DNA of 64,000 bases from JADCRZ01 sp037718865 (GTDB lineage Bacteria; Bacteroidota; Bacteroidia; Chitinophagales; Chitinophagaceae). Below the pieces are notes generated by a model. That model did no database searches. It saw only the letters and a program-made list of their open reading frames with translations, and was not told the DNA's origin. The DNA lies in contig JBBJMP010000025.1 in assembly GCA_037718865.1 (NCBI GenBank), forward strand, positions 1 through 64,000, in the 5' to 3' direction. This document shows, piece after piece, positions 18,445 to 27,290 of this stretch (position 1 is the stretch's first letter; each line of letters opens with the position of its first letter). Made by a program: the position numbers and the translations under genes.

Positions 18445-19284
18445 CTATGGCAGATCTTTCATCAGCAAATCAGCAATGTGTGCTGTCAGTGTTTGTGTAA
18501 ACGCCTTGTTCCCAAATTGCCTGACCCAACGAATACCGGAAACGGCGTTTGACAAAAACATTTCATCAGCGTTTTCTATATCGTTTATGCTGATCCGGCA
18601 CTCCCGTGCCGTAAGATGAATCGTGTGAAATCTTTCCAGCAGATATCGTCGCATAACCCCGGCTACACAGCCTTCAGGCAGAGAAGGTGTGAGCACATGC
18701 TGGTCTTTGATGATAAAAACGTTAGCTACAGTTGCTTCACATATATTCCCATTTGTATTGAGTAGAAGGCTATCGTGGAGGTTCTGCCGTTTGGTATGCA
18801 GGGCCGCCATGCAGTAGGCAAGGAAGTTATTGGACTTGAGGTTTGAAAACCGGTCAACCGGTATCCGCGCATCAGTGTATATGCCGACCGACAAACCTTC
18901 TGCGTTTAAGGAATAAATACCAGGCTGAAGGGCTGCAGTTTGAATAATATAATTGGGATAATGATTTTCAGGGTCATAAAGCCCCCCATTTCCCCGAAAG
19001 ACGGTTAATCGTACCCTTGCCTCTTTGTGTTGATTTTTTCTGCTCAGCTCCAACACCTGCACGTTAAGGTTTTCAACGGTAAGGTGATCGGGCTTTTTAA
19101 ATTCCAGGAGCCGGATGCCCTCAAATAACCTCTCAAAGTGATAAGCGGCCAGTTGAATGCGACCGTGTGTCAGCTTCATCGTTTCGAATAATCCGTCACC
19201 GTACCGGAAGCTTCTATTATCTGCAGAAATAATTAACCGGTCAGCCTTACAGATCGTGCCATTGTAATTGAGGTATCGGGTCAT
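18445..19284 (-). CDS. Class IV PLP aminotransferase/lyase (PabC or branched-chain type)
   Basis: 279 residues of fold-type IV. DNRSFRYGDGLFETM near 22-36 is the usual start of the domain, Lys150 in FSNLKSNNFLAYC is the PLP lysine, and ICEATVANVFII near 185 is the conserved phosphate-binding region. The family includes 4-amino-4-deoxychorismate lyase (folate), D-amino acid transaminase and branched-chain transaminase. The size favours PabC-like, and folE is nearby, but substrate choice is inference. Confidence 0.85.
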   Translation of the reverse strand: MTRYLNYNGTICKADRLIISADNRSFRYGDGLFETMKLTHGRIQLAAYHFERLFEGIRLLEFKKPDHLTVENLNVQVLELSRKNQHKEARVRLTVFRGNGGLYDPENHYPNYIIQTAALQPGIYSLNAEGLSVGIYTDARIPVDRFSNLKSNNFLAYCMAALHTKRQNLHDSLLLNTNGNICEATVANVFIIKDQHVLTPSLPEGCVAGVMRRYLLERFHTIHLTARECRISINDIENADEMFLSNAVSGIRWVRQFGNKAFTQTLTAHIADLLMKDLP

Positions 19285-19345
19285 AAAGTGATCATTCTTT
19301 CATACCCGCTTATGTCAAGCCGGAAAACAATAGCAGTTTTACATT

Positions 19346-20017
19346 TTAATCCTCTTTCAGGAGTCCGTGATTTACGGCATACATGACCAAACCGGCCATG
19401 CTTCGGGCGCCTGTCTTTACTTTGAGTTTATCCCTGATGGCTTCCACAGTGCGGGGACTGATATCTTCTAAATCCGCAATTTCTTTTGTGGTTTTCTCTT
19501 TGCACATCAACTTTAATATGCGTAATTCCTTTTCAGTAAGAAGGGGCGATTCAGGAATTGCCATTTCGGTTCTCTTGTTACGCAACCCCGTAAGTAAGGC
19601 TTTGTGGGTGAGTTCATTAAAATAAAACTCCTGCTCGTAACAGGTCTTGATAGCCTGGTAAATGGTTTCCGAATCAGAATTTTTGGTGAGGTACGAATTG
19701 GCCCCGATCTCCATAAGCTTTGATATCATGGAGTGATCGTTATACATCGAAAGAATAATCACTTTAACTTCGGGATACAGTTTACGTATTTCGGGCAGGG
19801 TAGCAATGCCATCCATTACCGGCATTTGTATATCCAGCAAAATGACATCGGGTTCTATGTGTTTAAGCAGGCCAAGCAATTGCAGGCCGTTATCTGCTTC
19901 GGCAATCAGGTCAATATCTTTTTTAACAGATAACGCCGTTTTAACCCCAGCTCTGAAGAGGGCATGATCGTCGGCAATGGCTACTTTAATAATCTTGTTC
20001 GGGTCCGGGGTTTTCAT
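19346..20017 (-). CDS. LuxR/NarL-family response regulator, orphan
   Basis: 223 residues. The receiver domain (about 9-125) has the acidic pair Asp16/Asp17, phospho-acceptor Asp62 in VILLDIQMP, and Lys near 112 in YLTKNSD. The C-terminal helix-turn-helix (about 160-220) reads LTEKELRILKLMCKEKTTKEIA then SPRTVEAIRDKLKVKTGARS. It would bind DNA after phosphorylation. No histidine kinase is adjacent, so its partner is elsewhere. It is 61 bp upstream of the aminotransferase, but cotranscription is uncertain. Confidence 0.93.
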   Translation of the reverse strand: MKTPDPNKIIKVAIADDHALFRAGVKTALSVKKDIDLIAEADNGLQLLGLLKHIEPDVILLDIQMPVMDGIATLPEIRKLYPEVKVIILSMYNDHSMISKLMEIGANSYLTKNSDSETIYQAIKTCYEQEFYFNELTHKALLTGLRNKRTEMAIPESPLLTEKELRILKLMCKEKTTKEIADLEDISPRTVEAIRDKLKVKTGARSMAGLVMYAVNHGLLKED

Positions 20018-20507
20018 GTGGTATCAGTTTCGAAATATAAAAAAGTATTCCAAAATCATTCTGCAAAATCCGTAATGTTTGCAACATATACTATATAGAA
20101 GCACTAAATTAATGCATTTCGGAATATACTGAAGCCTGATTGTAAACGGGTTACTAGTTCCCGGCTTTTTGGGCAGCCGCTTTTGTAGTAAATTTACCAT
20201 AATCACCGTAAAACCCGAATACGCAATATTGGGCACTTTTTCGCTTGTTCCCTATTTCTGCCCTGCATAAATTTGTTATGAAGTTGATACCGAACAAAAT
20301 TATCTTTCAAGTCCTTGAAAACTCCTTCCAGTATATGAAATAGGGATTAATTCCATCAGCTTCGGTTACATTCTCTGGGTGAGTAATAGCATTTCAGCAT
20401 ATAAAGACTTTTAAACAATTTTAAATTGTTTGACGAATGCTTGAGAATCGATTTGGGTTATGTCAATCTGTAAGCCAATATTCTGTGAAAATATAAATTG
20501 ACTTGTA
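20018..20507. other. Intergenic region without a supported gene
   Basis: AT-rich stretch upstream of the response regulator. A 70-codon open frame on the minus strand (20024-20236) has no recognisable features and abuts the regulator start, so I do not call it. It ends at the -7 box of the candidate small RNA. Confidence 0.6.
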
Positions 20508-20643
20508 TAATTTTGCCTGCTTTAATATCCGGTAAGAAAATAGTAGCGGAAGTAAAGGGTGACTAACATTAGCATGGAGGTTGTCAGATTGCTTTCTAGG
20601 TTTACTTAACCATTATTCAGATAGGAAAGCAGGCAATTTTTTT
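20508..20643 (+). ncRNA. Candidate small RNA with promoter box and intrinsic terminator
   Basis: TAATTTTG at 20508-20515 is a perfect -7 box. TTGCTTTCTA (20589-20598) pairs with TAGGAAAGCA (20622-20631) with one bulge, and seven T residues follow at 20637-20643, as in a rho-independent terminator. In addition TTGCCTGCTTT (20513-20523) is exactly complementary to AAAGCAGGCAA (20626-20636), giving an alternative long-range pairing. There is no open frame between. The transcript would be about 120 nt. Against it: the first pairing arm overlaps the promoter box, and no -33 TTTG is well placed. Confidence 0.35.
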
Positions 20644-20786
20644 GTCAGCACTTGCTTGCTTATTTCTTCTTTGCAAGCATGAATTGATTTCTTCATCAGA
20701 TTCAGCGGCATGTATATCCGGATGTACACTCATCGTTTTTCAAATTATTGCTTTTTCAAAAGAACACTAGGCGGCAATATCCGATA

Positions 20787-20927
20787 TTAAACGACATGAA
20801 AAGGTGCTTTCCGGTTCTTCCGCATCTCTCTTTCCTTTTGCTCTTCCAGAAGCCTGCGGATCTTTACCAGCTCAACCATGGTGAAAGCACTGATGGCAAT
20901 CAATATTATTATAAGGTAATGTTCCAT
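20787..20927 (-). CDS. Small single-span membrane protein, 46 aa
   Basis: Starting at the ATG at 20927 the product begins MEHYLIIILIAISAFTMVEL. This gives one transmembrane helix (about 4-22) followed by a strongly charged amphipathic tail (KIRRLLEEQKEREMRKNRK) that would face the cytoplasm. An in-frame ATG at 20969 gives 60 aa but puts a charged stretch ahead of the helix. I do not recognise a family. A second protein of the same plan lies 105 bp upstream at 21033-21158. Confidence 0.5.
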   Translation of the reverse strand: MEHYLIIILIAISAFTMVELVKIRRLLEEQKEREMRKNRKAPFHVV

Positions 20928-21032
20928 AAATAACACTCTTTTTATGAAGACCTGATTCACTTCCAGCAACCATGCAATTCAATTCGACCTGGCTAAGCGC
21001 GTATACCGGGGTTACCAGGCAAACATTGACGA

Positions 21033-21158
21033 CTATCTTCCACCTTCGCATTGCCTTTTAAAGGTCTTTTTATATTTTACGAGGCCTTTGTCATAATTCA
21101 TTTGACATACGATGTAAAAGGGTATTAATGCCAGGATAAGTATTATTATTTGAATCAT
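21033..21158 (-). CDS. Small single-span membrane protein, 41 aa
   Basis: Reading back from the ATG at 21158 to TAG at 21033 gives 41 codons: MIQIIILILALIPFYIVCQ, then MNYDKGLVKYKKTFKRQCEGGR. Residues 2-18 are a compact hydrophobic helix and the tail is basic, as in the neighbour at 20787-20927. Both genes are on the minus strand with no conventional gene between. No ribosome binding site is obvious, which is normal for Bacteroidota. Function unknown. Confidence 0.42.
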   Translation of the reverse strand: MIQIIILILALIPFYIVCQMNYDKGLVKYKKTFKRQCEGGR

Positions 21159-21406
21159 TTGGGTGTGGTCCGTCTGTTTGTTATATAAGACGATACTGCT
21201 ATAGGTCAATCAGCAGGCCAATCCACTAAACAGTTCATTATTAACCATTCAGCCGGATGCATCGATCCGCATTTTTCCCAGGCCGGGAAAACCGATCCGA
21301 AAATGAAAATTTACAGGTATTTTTTAGATGTATCCAGCGGATAAGGCAATGTACAGACAAGATCCTGGCTCATTTATGAGCCTGAAGGGTTGATTACAGA
21401 ACTCAG

Positions 21407-22642
21407 CTATTTTATAAGCATTATTTTTCTTGTCACGATAAGTTTGTTTCCGGAGTTAAAAAGAGACAGGGTATACATTCCCGGGTGAAACTTACTTAAC
21501 CGTATCTGACTAGTTTGAATCATTTTTTGCTGTAAGAGCATTTTTCCTTCATCATTAAAAACAATTAATGTGTATTCCTGTCCAACTGGCAGACTAATGT
21601 TTAATATCCCGGCTGTAGGATTAGGAAAGACCCTGATGTCAGGCAAGGAGGCGGCAAGAGAAGACATGCCGATACCAAATTGCGACAAATCGAAGCTGTT
21701 AATGTTATCAAGTTGGCTGAACCCGGATGTGATCGTTCTTCCCGATGTGCCTGCCTGAGGTAACAGGCTTCCTGTAGGAATTATCCAGTCTTCACCCTTC
21801 GAGCTGTTTAAGGGCCTTGCCAGTATACCGAAGCCGTTATCCACTAACCCTGTAAAACCCTGAAGGCTTAGCCGAAGGCCGTAAGTGCCACCGTTAGCTG
21901 TGCCTTCCGGTTTTAAAAACCATACCCCATTGGGATTTACCGATCTAAACGAAGATACATTTGCTTCTTTAATGCCCAAATCTGTTCCCTGCTTGGCACC
22001 AAAGGAAGCCGTTAAACTGTTTACGCCTGTAAGGAGATGGTTCATGAACGACAGTAAGTGAACGTCGCCGGAATTGCCCACCGGAAAATCATAGGTAAGC
22101 TGATTAGCAGCTATACTTCTCTTTAAAACACCATTTATGTAAGATTTCGAGTATGCCATATTAGAGGCATGAGCAGTTATTGCGTCAGCGGACTGACTAA
22201 CGACATTTACGGAGGAGCCGGCACCTGTATTAATCACCCCCAGTTGAAGAAGCAATTGATTGAAAACATTAAGGACACCTGAATTAGTCAGGTTAACCGG
22301 CGCGCCATTAACGGTTAAATTATGAAATGTTGAATTTCCCGTATAAGTGATTTCTTTAACTCCCTGAAATATTACCAGCCCGAGGCCGCTAAAGTTCGAG
22401 TTCCGGTCTATCCAGCTGGAACCGGTTACTGTGTTCCTTAGGTATAATGTTCCATTGTGTACAAATTCGGCTCCCTGGTCAAGTGTAATATTGCCGATTG
22501 AAGTAAATATCGTAGCGGAGTCAATTGCCATTTGGGATCCAGGTGAAACATAAAAGCCCTCTTGTCCCCTGATCAGGTTGCAGCATAACAAACTGAACAG
22601 AAAAAGACATCCGTATGCCGTTTGTTTAAAGTATGTGTTCAT
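21407..22642 (-). CDS. Exported protein with type IX C-terminal sorting domain
   Basis: 411 residues. A signal peptide (1-26, ending NLIRGQ) precedes a beta-rich region typical of adhesin-like surface proteins. The last 80 residues are a type A sorting domain: LPDIRVFPNPTAGILNISL, then a turn and QIRLSKFHPGMYTLSLFN, ending VTRKIMLIK. Such proteins leave the cell through the SprA-containing type IX system and are often surface attached. The middle has no catalytic motif that I recognise. It follows the 569-aa exported protein by 50 bp on the same strand, probably one transcript. Confidence 0.88.
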   Translation of the reverse strand: MNTYFKQTAYGCLFLFSLLCCNLIRGQEGFYVSPGSQMAIDSATIFTSIGNITLDQGAEFVHNGTLYLRNTVTGSSWIDRNSNFSGLGLVIFQGVKEITYTGNSTFHNLTVNGAPVNLTNSGVLNVFNQLLLQLGVINTGAGSSVNVVSQSADAITAHASNMAYSKSYINGVLKRSIAANQLTYDFPVGNSGDVHLLSFMNHLLTGVNSLTASFGAKQGTDLGIKEANVSSFRSVNPNGVWFLKPEGTANGGTYGLRLSLQGFTGLVDNGFGILARPLNSSKGEDWIIPTGSLLPQAGTSGRTITSGFSQLDNINSFDLSQFGIGMSSLAASLPDIRVFPNPTAGILNISLPVGQEYTLIVFNDEGKMLLQQKMIQTSQIRLSKFHPGMYTLSLFNSGNKLIVTRKIMLIK

Positions 22643-22692
22643 ATGGAGTAATAAAGCCGGTTAGATAATGCAAATTGTTAATCTTCAGACCA

Positions 22693-24402
22693 TTATAGTT
22701 TAAAAAGGTACCACCTGCCCGTTGAACGTTGGTAAATGATCTTTACCTTTTCTCCGCTGGTAACTACGGAAGTAAATGTTGTGCTGTTGGAATAAAGCCT
22801 TTCGCTGAAATTCAGTACGCCAATAGAAGTGTTACTAACGTATAGGGTCATCTTATCAGTGGAAACGGCAGGCAAAACAATTGTTCCTCCTCCTGTTGCA
22901 TTTTCATAAATCAGGTTCTGCAGTAAACCATTGGAAGGCAATACGGTGTAATTATTTGCGGATATCAGGGTTACATCCTCACCAGACGAAGCACCCAGCG
23001 TCTTCCATCCACCTGAGGTAAATTGCTGGTATTGGGAAGTTTCTACATTAAAAAGCAATTCCCCAGTAGCCGGTCTCGGGATAGCATTGATTTCGGCCTG
23101 CGACAGACGAGGAAGTAGTACGCCCCCGCTATTATCCTGTACATCCAGCACTTTGGTGACCGGGTCGTTTCTGGGATGTTCAAGTGCCTGGGCTCTTAAT
23201 TGCATGTGATTACTGCGAAGTTTCACAAAGCTGCCGTCCGCCCACCTGTTGGTAAATCCGCCCAGACTTAGACTGTTATCACTTAATGGCAAGGCGTCTT
23301 TGAAAAATTCATTGTATTCCTGGTGCGAGAGGAAAGAAGGCAGGTGTGTGATAAATGAATTACTTAAATTCAGTGTGGTATACGCAGGCATAGATAACTG
23401 TATTCCATCGTTTTCGTATAACCATGCATATGCTCTTCCATTTATTGGCTCAAAGAGCTGTTTCACATCGGTAGGGCCCTGATCTAAAGTATACCAGATC
23501 CGTGACGTGTTTAGCGGGTCTTTCATATATTGCCGGCTAACGGTATGGTAGTAATCTACATCACCGCTTCCGTTATTAAGCGTATACGACCTTAACCTGA
23601 GTTGTACACCATCCGGCTTTATCCAGAAGTCATGCATTTCTGTAAAACCGGGACCAGCGTCTTCCGGCTTAAAATGTTGTTCCATAGAAATACCTACTCC
23701 AGGCAAGCCTTGCATATATGCTCCGCCACCGGGAGCCAGGTTCCAGCCCATCATGAAACCTTCGTTGGGTTGCCACGAGCCGTATTTGGTGGAAGTCTGG
23801 GTGAACAGGAACGGTGCAGAGCCCTGATCTTTTTCAAGCGGGTTAAACTGCAGCCAGGTCCTTCCCCTGAATCGTCCTTTTGGGGAAGGAAGATCATCAG
23901 TAAAGCGAATGATTGCGTCCGCAGCATCCGTTCCATTGCCCGCCAAACCAAGAAATCCTGCGCCATTTTGCGTAATCCGTAGTTCATGCGCTGCCAGCGG
24001 AATTTCCCGGTCAGATTTAAGTTGCGCCTCCGTGCCCCCCAGGGTGTTTCCTAACTCAATTTCTGCATTTGCATTTGTCAAACCGTTACTAGCCGTGTTC
24101 AGCAGCGCTTTGAAATCATTCCAGGCATCTCCCGTATACATTTCCAGTCTCCGGGTCGAGGTATTATAAATCATCAGTCCTTCTGAAGGTTTTGGGATCC
24201 CGTTACGTTGCTGGTTTGTCATACGTGGAAGCAAAAAACCTTTATTGGTTGAAGTAATATCTAGTTGTGCGGATGGATCAGGTGTTATCGTGCCAATACC
24301 AACCTGGGCAAATGTAATCAATGCAACCAGGTTAACAGACAGACATAAAAATAGGGAGCGAATCGAAAAAATTTGTTCCTTACAGTTTATTTTTTTGAGC
24401 AT
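22693..24402 (-). CDS. Exported protein with duplicated GFLLPRM modules, function unknown
   Basis: 569 residues with a long signal peptide (to about 33, LITFAQ). It starts with the Bacteroidota-typical VGIGTITPDPSAQLDI and GFLLPRMTNQQRNGIPKPSE followed by YTGDAWNDF. The same module returns near residues 440-485 (GVLLPRLSQAEINAIPRPAT, then FTSGGWKTL), so the protein has two related end modules around a 300-residue central part containing long descriptive beta repeats (LQLRAQALE, DNSLSLGGFTNRWADG). The latter resembles tail-fibre-like head regions of surface proteins. No enzyme motif is seen. It lies upstream of the sorting-domain protein. Confidence 0.8.
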   Translation of the reverse strand: MLKKINCKEQIFSIRSLFLCLSVNLVALITFAQVGIGTITPDPSAQLDITSTNKGFLLPRMTNQQRNGIPKPSEGLMIYNTSTRRLEMYTGDAWNDFKALLNTASNGLTNANAEIELGNTLGGTEAQLKSDREIPLAAHELRITQNGAGFLGLAGNGTDAADAIIRFTDDLPSPKGRFRGRTWLQFNPLEKDQGSAPFLFTQTSTKYGSWQPNEGFMMGWNLAPGGGAYMQGLPGVGISMEQHFKPEDAGPGFTEMHDFWIKPDGVQLRLRSYTLNNGSGDVDYYHTVSRQYMKDPLNTSRIWYTLDQGPTDVKQLFEPINGRAYAWLYENDGIQLSMPAYTTLNLSNSFITHLPSFLSHQEYNEFFKDALPLSDNSLSLGGFTNRWADGSFVKLRSNHMQLRAQALEHPRNDPVTKVLDVQDNSGGVLLPRLSQAEINAIPRPATGELLFNVETSQYQQFTSGGWKTLGASSGEDVTLISANNYTVLPSNGLLQNLIYENATGGGTIVLPAVSTDKMTLYVSNTSIGVLNFSERLYSNSTTFTSVVTSGEKVKIIYQRSTGRWYLFKL

Positions 24403-24573
24403 ATTTCTTGGTTTTAACAGTAAATATCTTTGCGGTAAACAGGGGTTAATTCAATATGATGGAGGATATTTTTACGTTAGCCGTAGGTAAAATTGGCATA
24501 AATATATCATTTTTAAATCGTTGTACGTCCATAGTACCGGTAGACAACCGTAATGACCAGACAAATGATCCTG

Positions 24574-25371
24574 TTATTCCAAACCAAAACTGTAAGAAGT
24601 CCAAAAGCTTTCCCAATCACTGTCGGCTTTATCCGGGCAAGGTATCATGTGGGTTGTATGAAAAAACCAATCACCTTTACGAGAAAGCCTGAATGAACAT
24701 ATTCCATGATTATCCGTTCTGGAAGTTAGTGCGACAGCAGGCTTGTTTCCTGTTCTGTTACGGGCAGTCACCATTTTATTCGCTAAAGGCTTTCCTAAAA
24801 ACAGCATTTGCACTTTTATCAGATCGCCAACGCGCAGAAGATAGGGATCCTGCAACAGTATGATTTCAAAATGCTGTCCGGTAATTTTTTTATACAACGT
24901 GTCTCCATGTTTGTTGCCACTTTGAACCAAAGCCTTGATATAACGCGAATATCTTTCACGCTGTAATTTACCTGGTGGTTCGTCTTTTAGGTTTATGTTC
25001 TCAATATGGTCTTCTTTCAGGTATTCCAAAAACTTGTCGGTAGGCAAAACTATTCTTGCATAGTCTCTTTCCATGTGTACTAATCCAGGTCCTTCAAAAT
25101 CAACCGGGGTATTTACAACAGGCATGGTTCCATTACCCGTTATGGCCAACAGATCTGTAACTCCATTTTCACTAATGAGTTCAAATTTTTTGGTAATATC
25201 AGTTTGCATGGGTCGTTCAACTTCGATATTAAACCCATCGGCGACGAATAGATGCATTTCCAGCGTATCTCCCTTTTGTACTTTGTACTTGTAAGCAATT
25301 AAGATATACTCATGAGAAAAGGCGGCACATAGTAAGACACATAAAGACGCTGCAAACAGGATTTTCTTCAT
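24574..25371 (-). CDS. DUF4198-type exported protein
   Basis: 265 residues from the ATG at 25371 (MKKILFAASLCVLLCAAFSHEY); the frame stays open to 25554 but that part runs through the upstream yjbQ gene. The signal peptide ends at AAFSHEY, and His-Glu at the mature start plus YKVQKGDTLEMHLFVADGFN is typical of DUF4198, a family often placed with metal or nickel uptake. An N-terminal beta domain is followed by an Ig-like carboxypeptidase-regulatory-like domain (KMVTARNRTGNKPAVAL, then TDNHGICSFRLSRKGDW). Substrate unknown. Confidence 0.82.
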   Translation of the reverse strand: MKKILFAASLCVLLCAAFSHEYILIAYKYKVQKGDTLEMHLFVADGFNIEVERPMQTDITKKFELISENGVTDLLAITGNGTMPVVNTPVDFEGPGLVHMERDYARIVLPTDKFLEYLKEDHIENINLKDEPPGKLQRERYSRYIKALVQSGNKHGDTLYKKITGQHFEIILLQDPYLLRVGDLIKVQMLFLGKPLANKMVTARNRTGNKPAVALTSRTDNHGICSFRLSRKGDWFFHTTHMIPCPDKADSDWESFWTSYSFGLE

Positions 25372-25392
25372 ACAGAATTCGTTTAACAGGTG

Positions 25393-25424
25393 CAAAGATT
25401 TAGAAATTCTGTCTATTCTGCAAA
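25393..25424 (-). promoter_or_regulatory. Candidate promoter of the DUF4198 gene
   Basis: On the minus strand TTTG (25424-25421) is followed after 20 bp by AATCTTTG (25400-25393), one mismatch from TAnnTTTG. Transcription would start near 25386, 15 bp before the ATG at 25371. It lies in the end of yjbQ's neighbourhood, upstream of the stop at 25469. Confidence 0.4.
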
Positions 25425-25468
25425 AGCTCAAGGTTAGTATAACCAATTTAGCCCTTCTGCCTGATCTT

Positions 25469-25894
25469 TCATTCATTCCCCCAGGCCGTAAGCACCAGGT
25501 TGCGGCGTCCGCCACGGTTACGGTGTTCGCACAAATAGATGCCCTGCCAGACACCCAGCGCTAATTCTCCATTACGGATCGGGACTACTACTGAATTTCC
25601 CAGTAAAGCGGCTTTTACATGCGCTGGCATATCATCCGATCCTTCATCGTCATGCAGGTAATCGGGATCATTTTCCGGAACAGCCTTATTAAAATACATT
25701 TCAAAATCTTTTCTGACCGTGGGGTCGGCATTTTCGTTAATGGTCAGAGAAGCGGATGTATGCTGAATAAAAATCTGGCAAACACCCGATTTTAAATCAC
25801 TGATCTCTGGCAGAGCTTCGACGATTTCTGCGGTGATCAGGTGAAAACCTCTTGTTCTTTCTTTTAGTTGCAGCGTTTGCTGGTATATTTTCAT
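25469..25894 (-). CDS. YjbQ/UPF0047 family protein
   Basis: 141 residues, typical size. The family signature is present: HTSASLTINENADPTVRKDF near residues 47-66, HDDEGSDDMPAHVKAALLG near 80-98, and LALGVWQGIYLCEHRNRGGRR near the C-terminus. Members show weak thiamine-phosphate synthase activity and bind a metal through the histidines and glutamate; the physiological role is unclear. Divergent from the MFS gene. Confidence 0.93.
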   Translation of the reverse strand: MKIYQQTLQLKERTRGFHLITAEIVEALPEISDLKSGVCQIFIQHTSASLTINENADPTVRKDFEMYFNKAVPENDPDYLHDDEGSDDMPAHVKAALLGNSVVVPIRNGELALGVWQGIYLCEHRNRGGRRNLVLTAWGNE

Positions 25895-26002
25895 GTTTCT
25901 TAAGTGCTGTTTTATTTAAATGCCAGATTTTATTTTACAAGAAACAAACAATCCAGCGAGCACAATTGTGTTACGGTTGATTTATTTTTAAGCCTCCATA
26001 TT

Positions 26003-27280
26003 ATGCGTATACCTGCACTAAATGAAAGTTCTTCGCTAAGGTATCTTACTTTTTTTTACCTGTATATCATGCAGGGTATTCCGGCCGGTTTTGCGCTGAC
26101 TGCCATTGCTAATTACTTATCGGGCAAACATGTTGAACCGCAGCGTATCGGAACTTTTGTCGCTATCGTGGGCCTGCCATGGACCATTCAATTTATCTGG
26201 GGGCCGCTTATAGACAGGTTCCAGTATTCTGCGATCGGTCATCGTAAACATTGGGTTGTAATTTCTCAGGCTGTAGCAGTTCTGGCTTCTTTGGGATTAT
26301 TGTTGGTGAAAGATCCCCTGCATCAATTGTCGCTCTTAAGTGGCGTGTTCTTTTTGCACAGTATTTTCGCTTCCGTACAGGATGCCAGTGTAGATGCTAT
26401 GGCCATCTCGATAGTTCCTGCCGATCAACGGGGAAGACTAAACGGTTTTATGCGGGGAGGATTCCTGTTGGGTATGGCTTTTGGTTCTGCCGGGTTATCA
26501 TTTGTGCTGCATGAGTATGGTTTCCGGAGTGCAGCCCTGCTTCAAACCTGCATATTACTCGGATGTACGATGGTCACGTTTTTTATAAAATTAGACCGGG
26601 GAGATCCCTTGTTACCTTCCTTCCGTCATCAACCAAAAAAAACAATGGCAGAGGCATCCAACCCGGATCTCAGGGAACTCTTTAAAAAAATTTATGCCGG
26701 CATCACCAATAAAAAAAGCCTGAGATATTTTGTCATTATTGCCTTAGTGTATTTTTGTTTCAGCGTATTCATCCGTTCGTATACGTATCATCTTATCCAT
26801 GTGCTTAAATGGTCAGACAAATCCGTTTCGATCATGCAGGGCACCTGGGGGAGCGCAATCACTTTTGTTGCCATCATCCTCGGAGGAATTGCGTCAGACA
26901 AGATGGGTGCCAGATCATTACAGGTAAAAATAATGTGGGTAGCGGGTCTATTCCTGATATTGCTTAACCTGTCTTTTTATTTATGGCGCTATCATTTATT
27001 TTCCTCCACCGGCTTAATCCTTTGGAGCCTTGCCGACCCGCTTTTTAGTGTGGCGGCCTTTCCCATACTCATGGCATTATGCGCAGAGCAGGTGGAAGGT
27101 TCGCAATTCACTACGTATATGGCACTGATCAATTTCTGTGATGTAATTGGTTCTTATGTCACCGGATATTCCCTGGGTGTTGTCTCCGCACCTGTTCTCG
27201 GATTTGGGTGCGGCGTGTTCGTATTACTCTTGTTACTACTTCTAAAAAGAACAAGCAATTACAGCCTGGTACCAGCTTAA
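26003..27280 (+). CDS. MFS transporter, AmpG/PAT-like
   Basis: 425 residues from the ATG at 26003 (MRIPALNESSSLRYLTFFYL); the frame is open from 25904 but the first 33 codons are poor coding sequence. About twelve transmembrane helices. The early helix pair YLTFFYLYIMQGIPAGF and the loop GLPWTIQFIWGPLIDR resemble the AmpG muropeptide permease and acetyl-CoA transporter group. Substrate cannot be read. Conserved motif A-like loops (GGIASDKMGARS) are visible in the middle. Convergent with the GT2 gene, 10 bp apart. Confidence 0.82.
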   Translation: MRIPALNESSSLRYLTFFYLYIMQGIPAGFALTAIANYLSGKHVEPQRIGTFVAIVGLPWTIQFIWGPLIDRFQYSAIGHRKHWVVISQAVAVLASLGLLLVKDPLHQLSLLSGVFFLHSIFASVQDASVDAMAISIVPADQRGRLNGFMRGGFLLGMAFGSAGLSFVLHEYGFRSAALLQTCILLGCTMVTFFIKLDRGDPLLPSFRHQPKKTMAEASNPDLRELFKKIYAGITNKKSLRYFVIIALVYFCFSVFIRSYTYHLIHVLKWSDKSVSIMQGTWGSAITFVAIILGGIASDKMGARSLQVKIMWVAGLFLILLNLSFYLWRYHLFSSTGLILWSLADPLFSVAAFPILMALCAEQVEGSQFTTYMALINFCDVIGSYVTGYSLGVVSAPVLGFGCGVFVLLLLLLLKRTSNYSLVPA

Positions 27281-27290
27281 ATACTCTCAC

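Noticed and set aside
20024..20236. 70-codon minus-strand open frame
   Set aside because: No recognisable composition or motif, and it abuts the response regulator start.
25371..25554. Longer N-terminus for the DUF4198 protein
   Set aside because: It overlaps yjbQ and places 61 residues ahead of a clear signal peptide.
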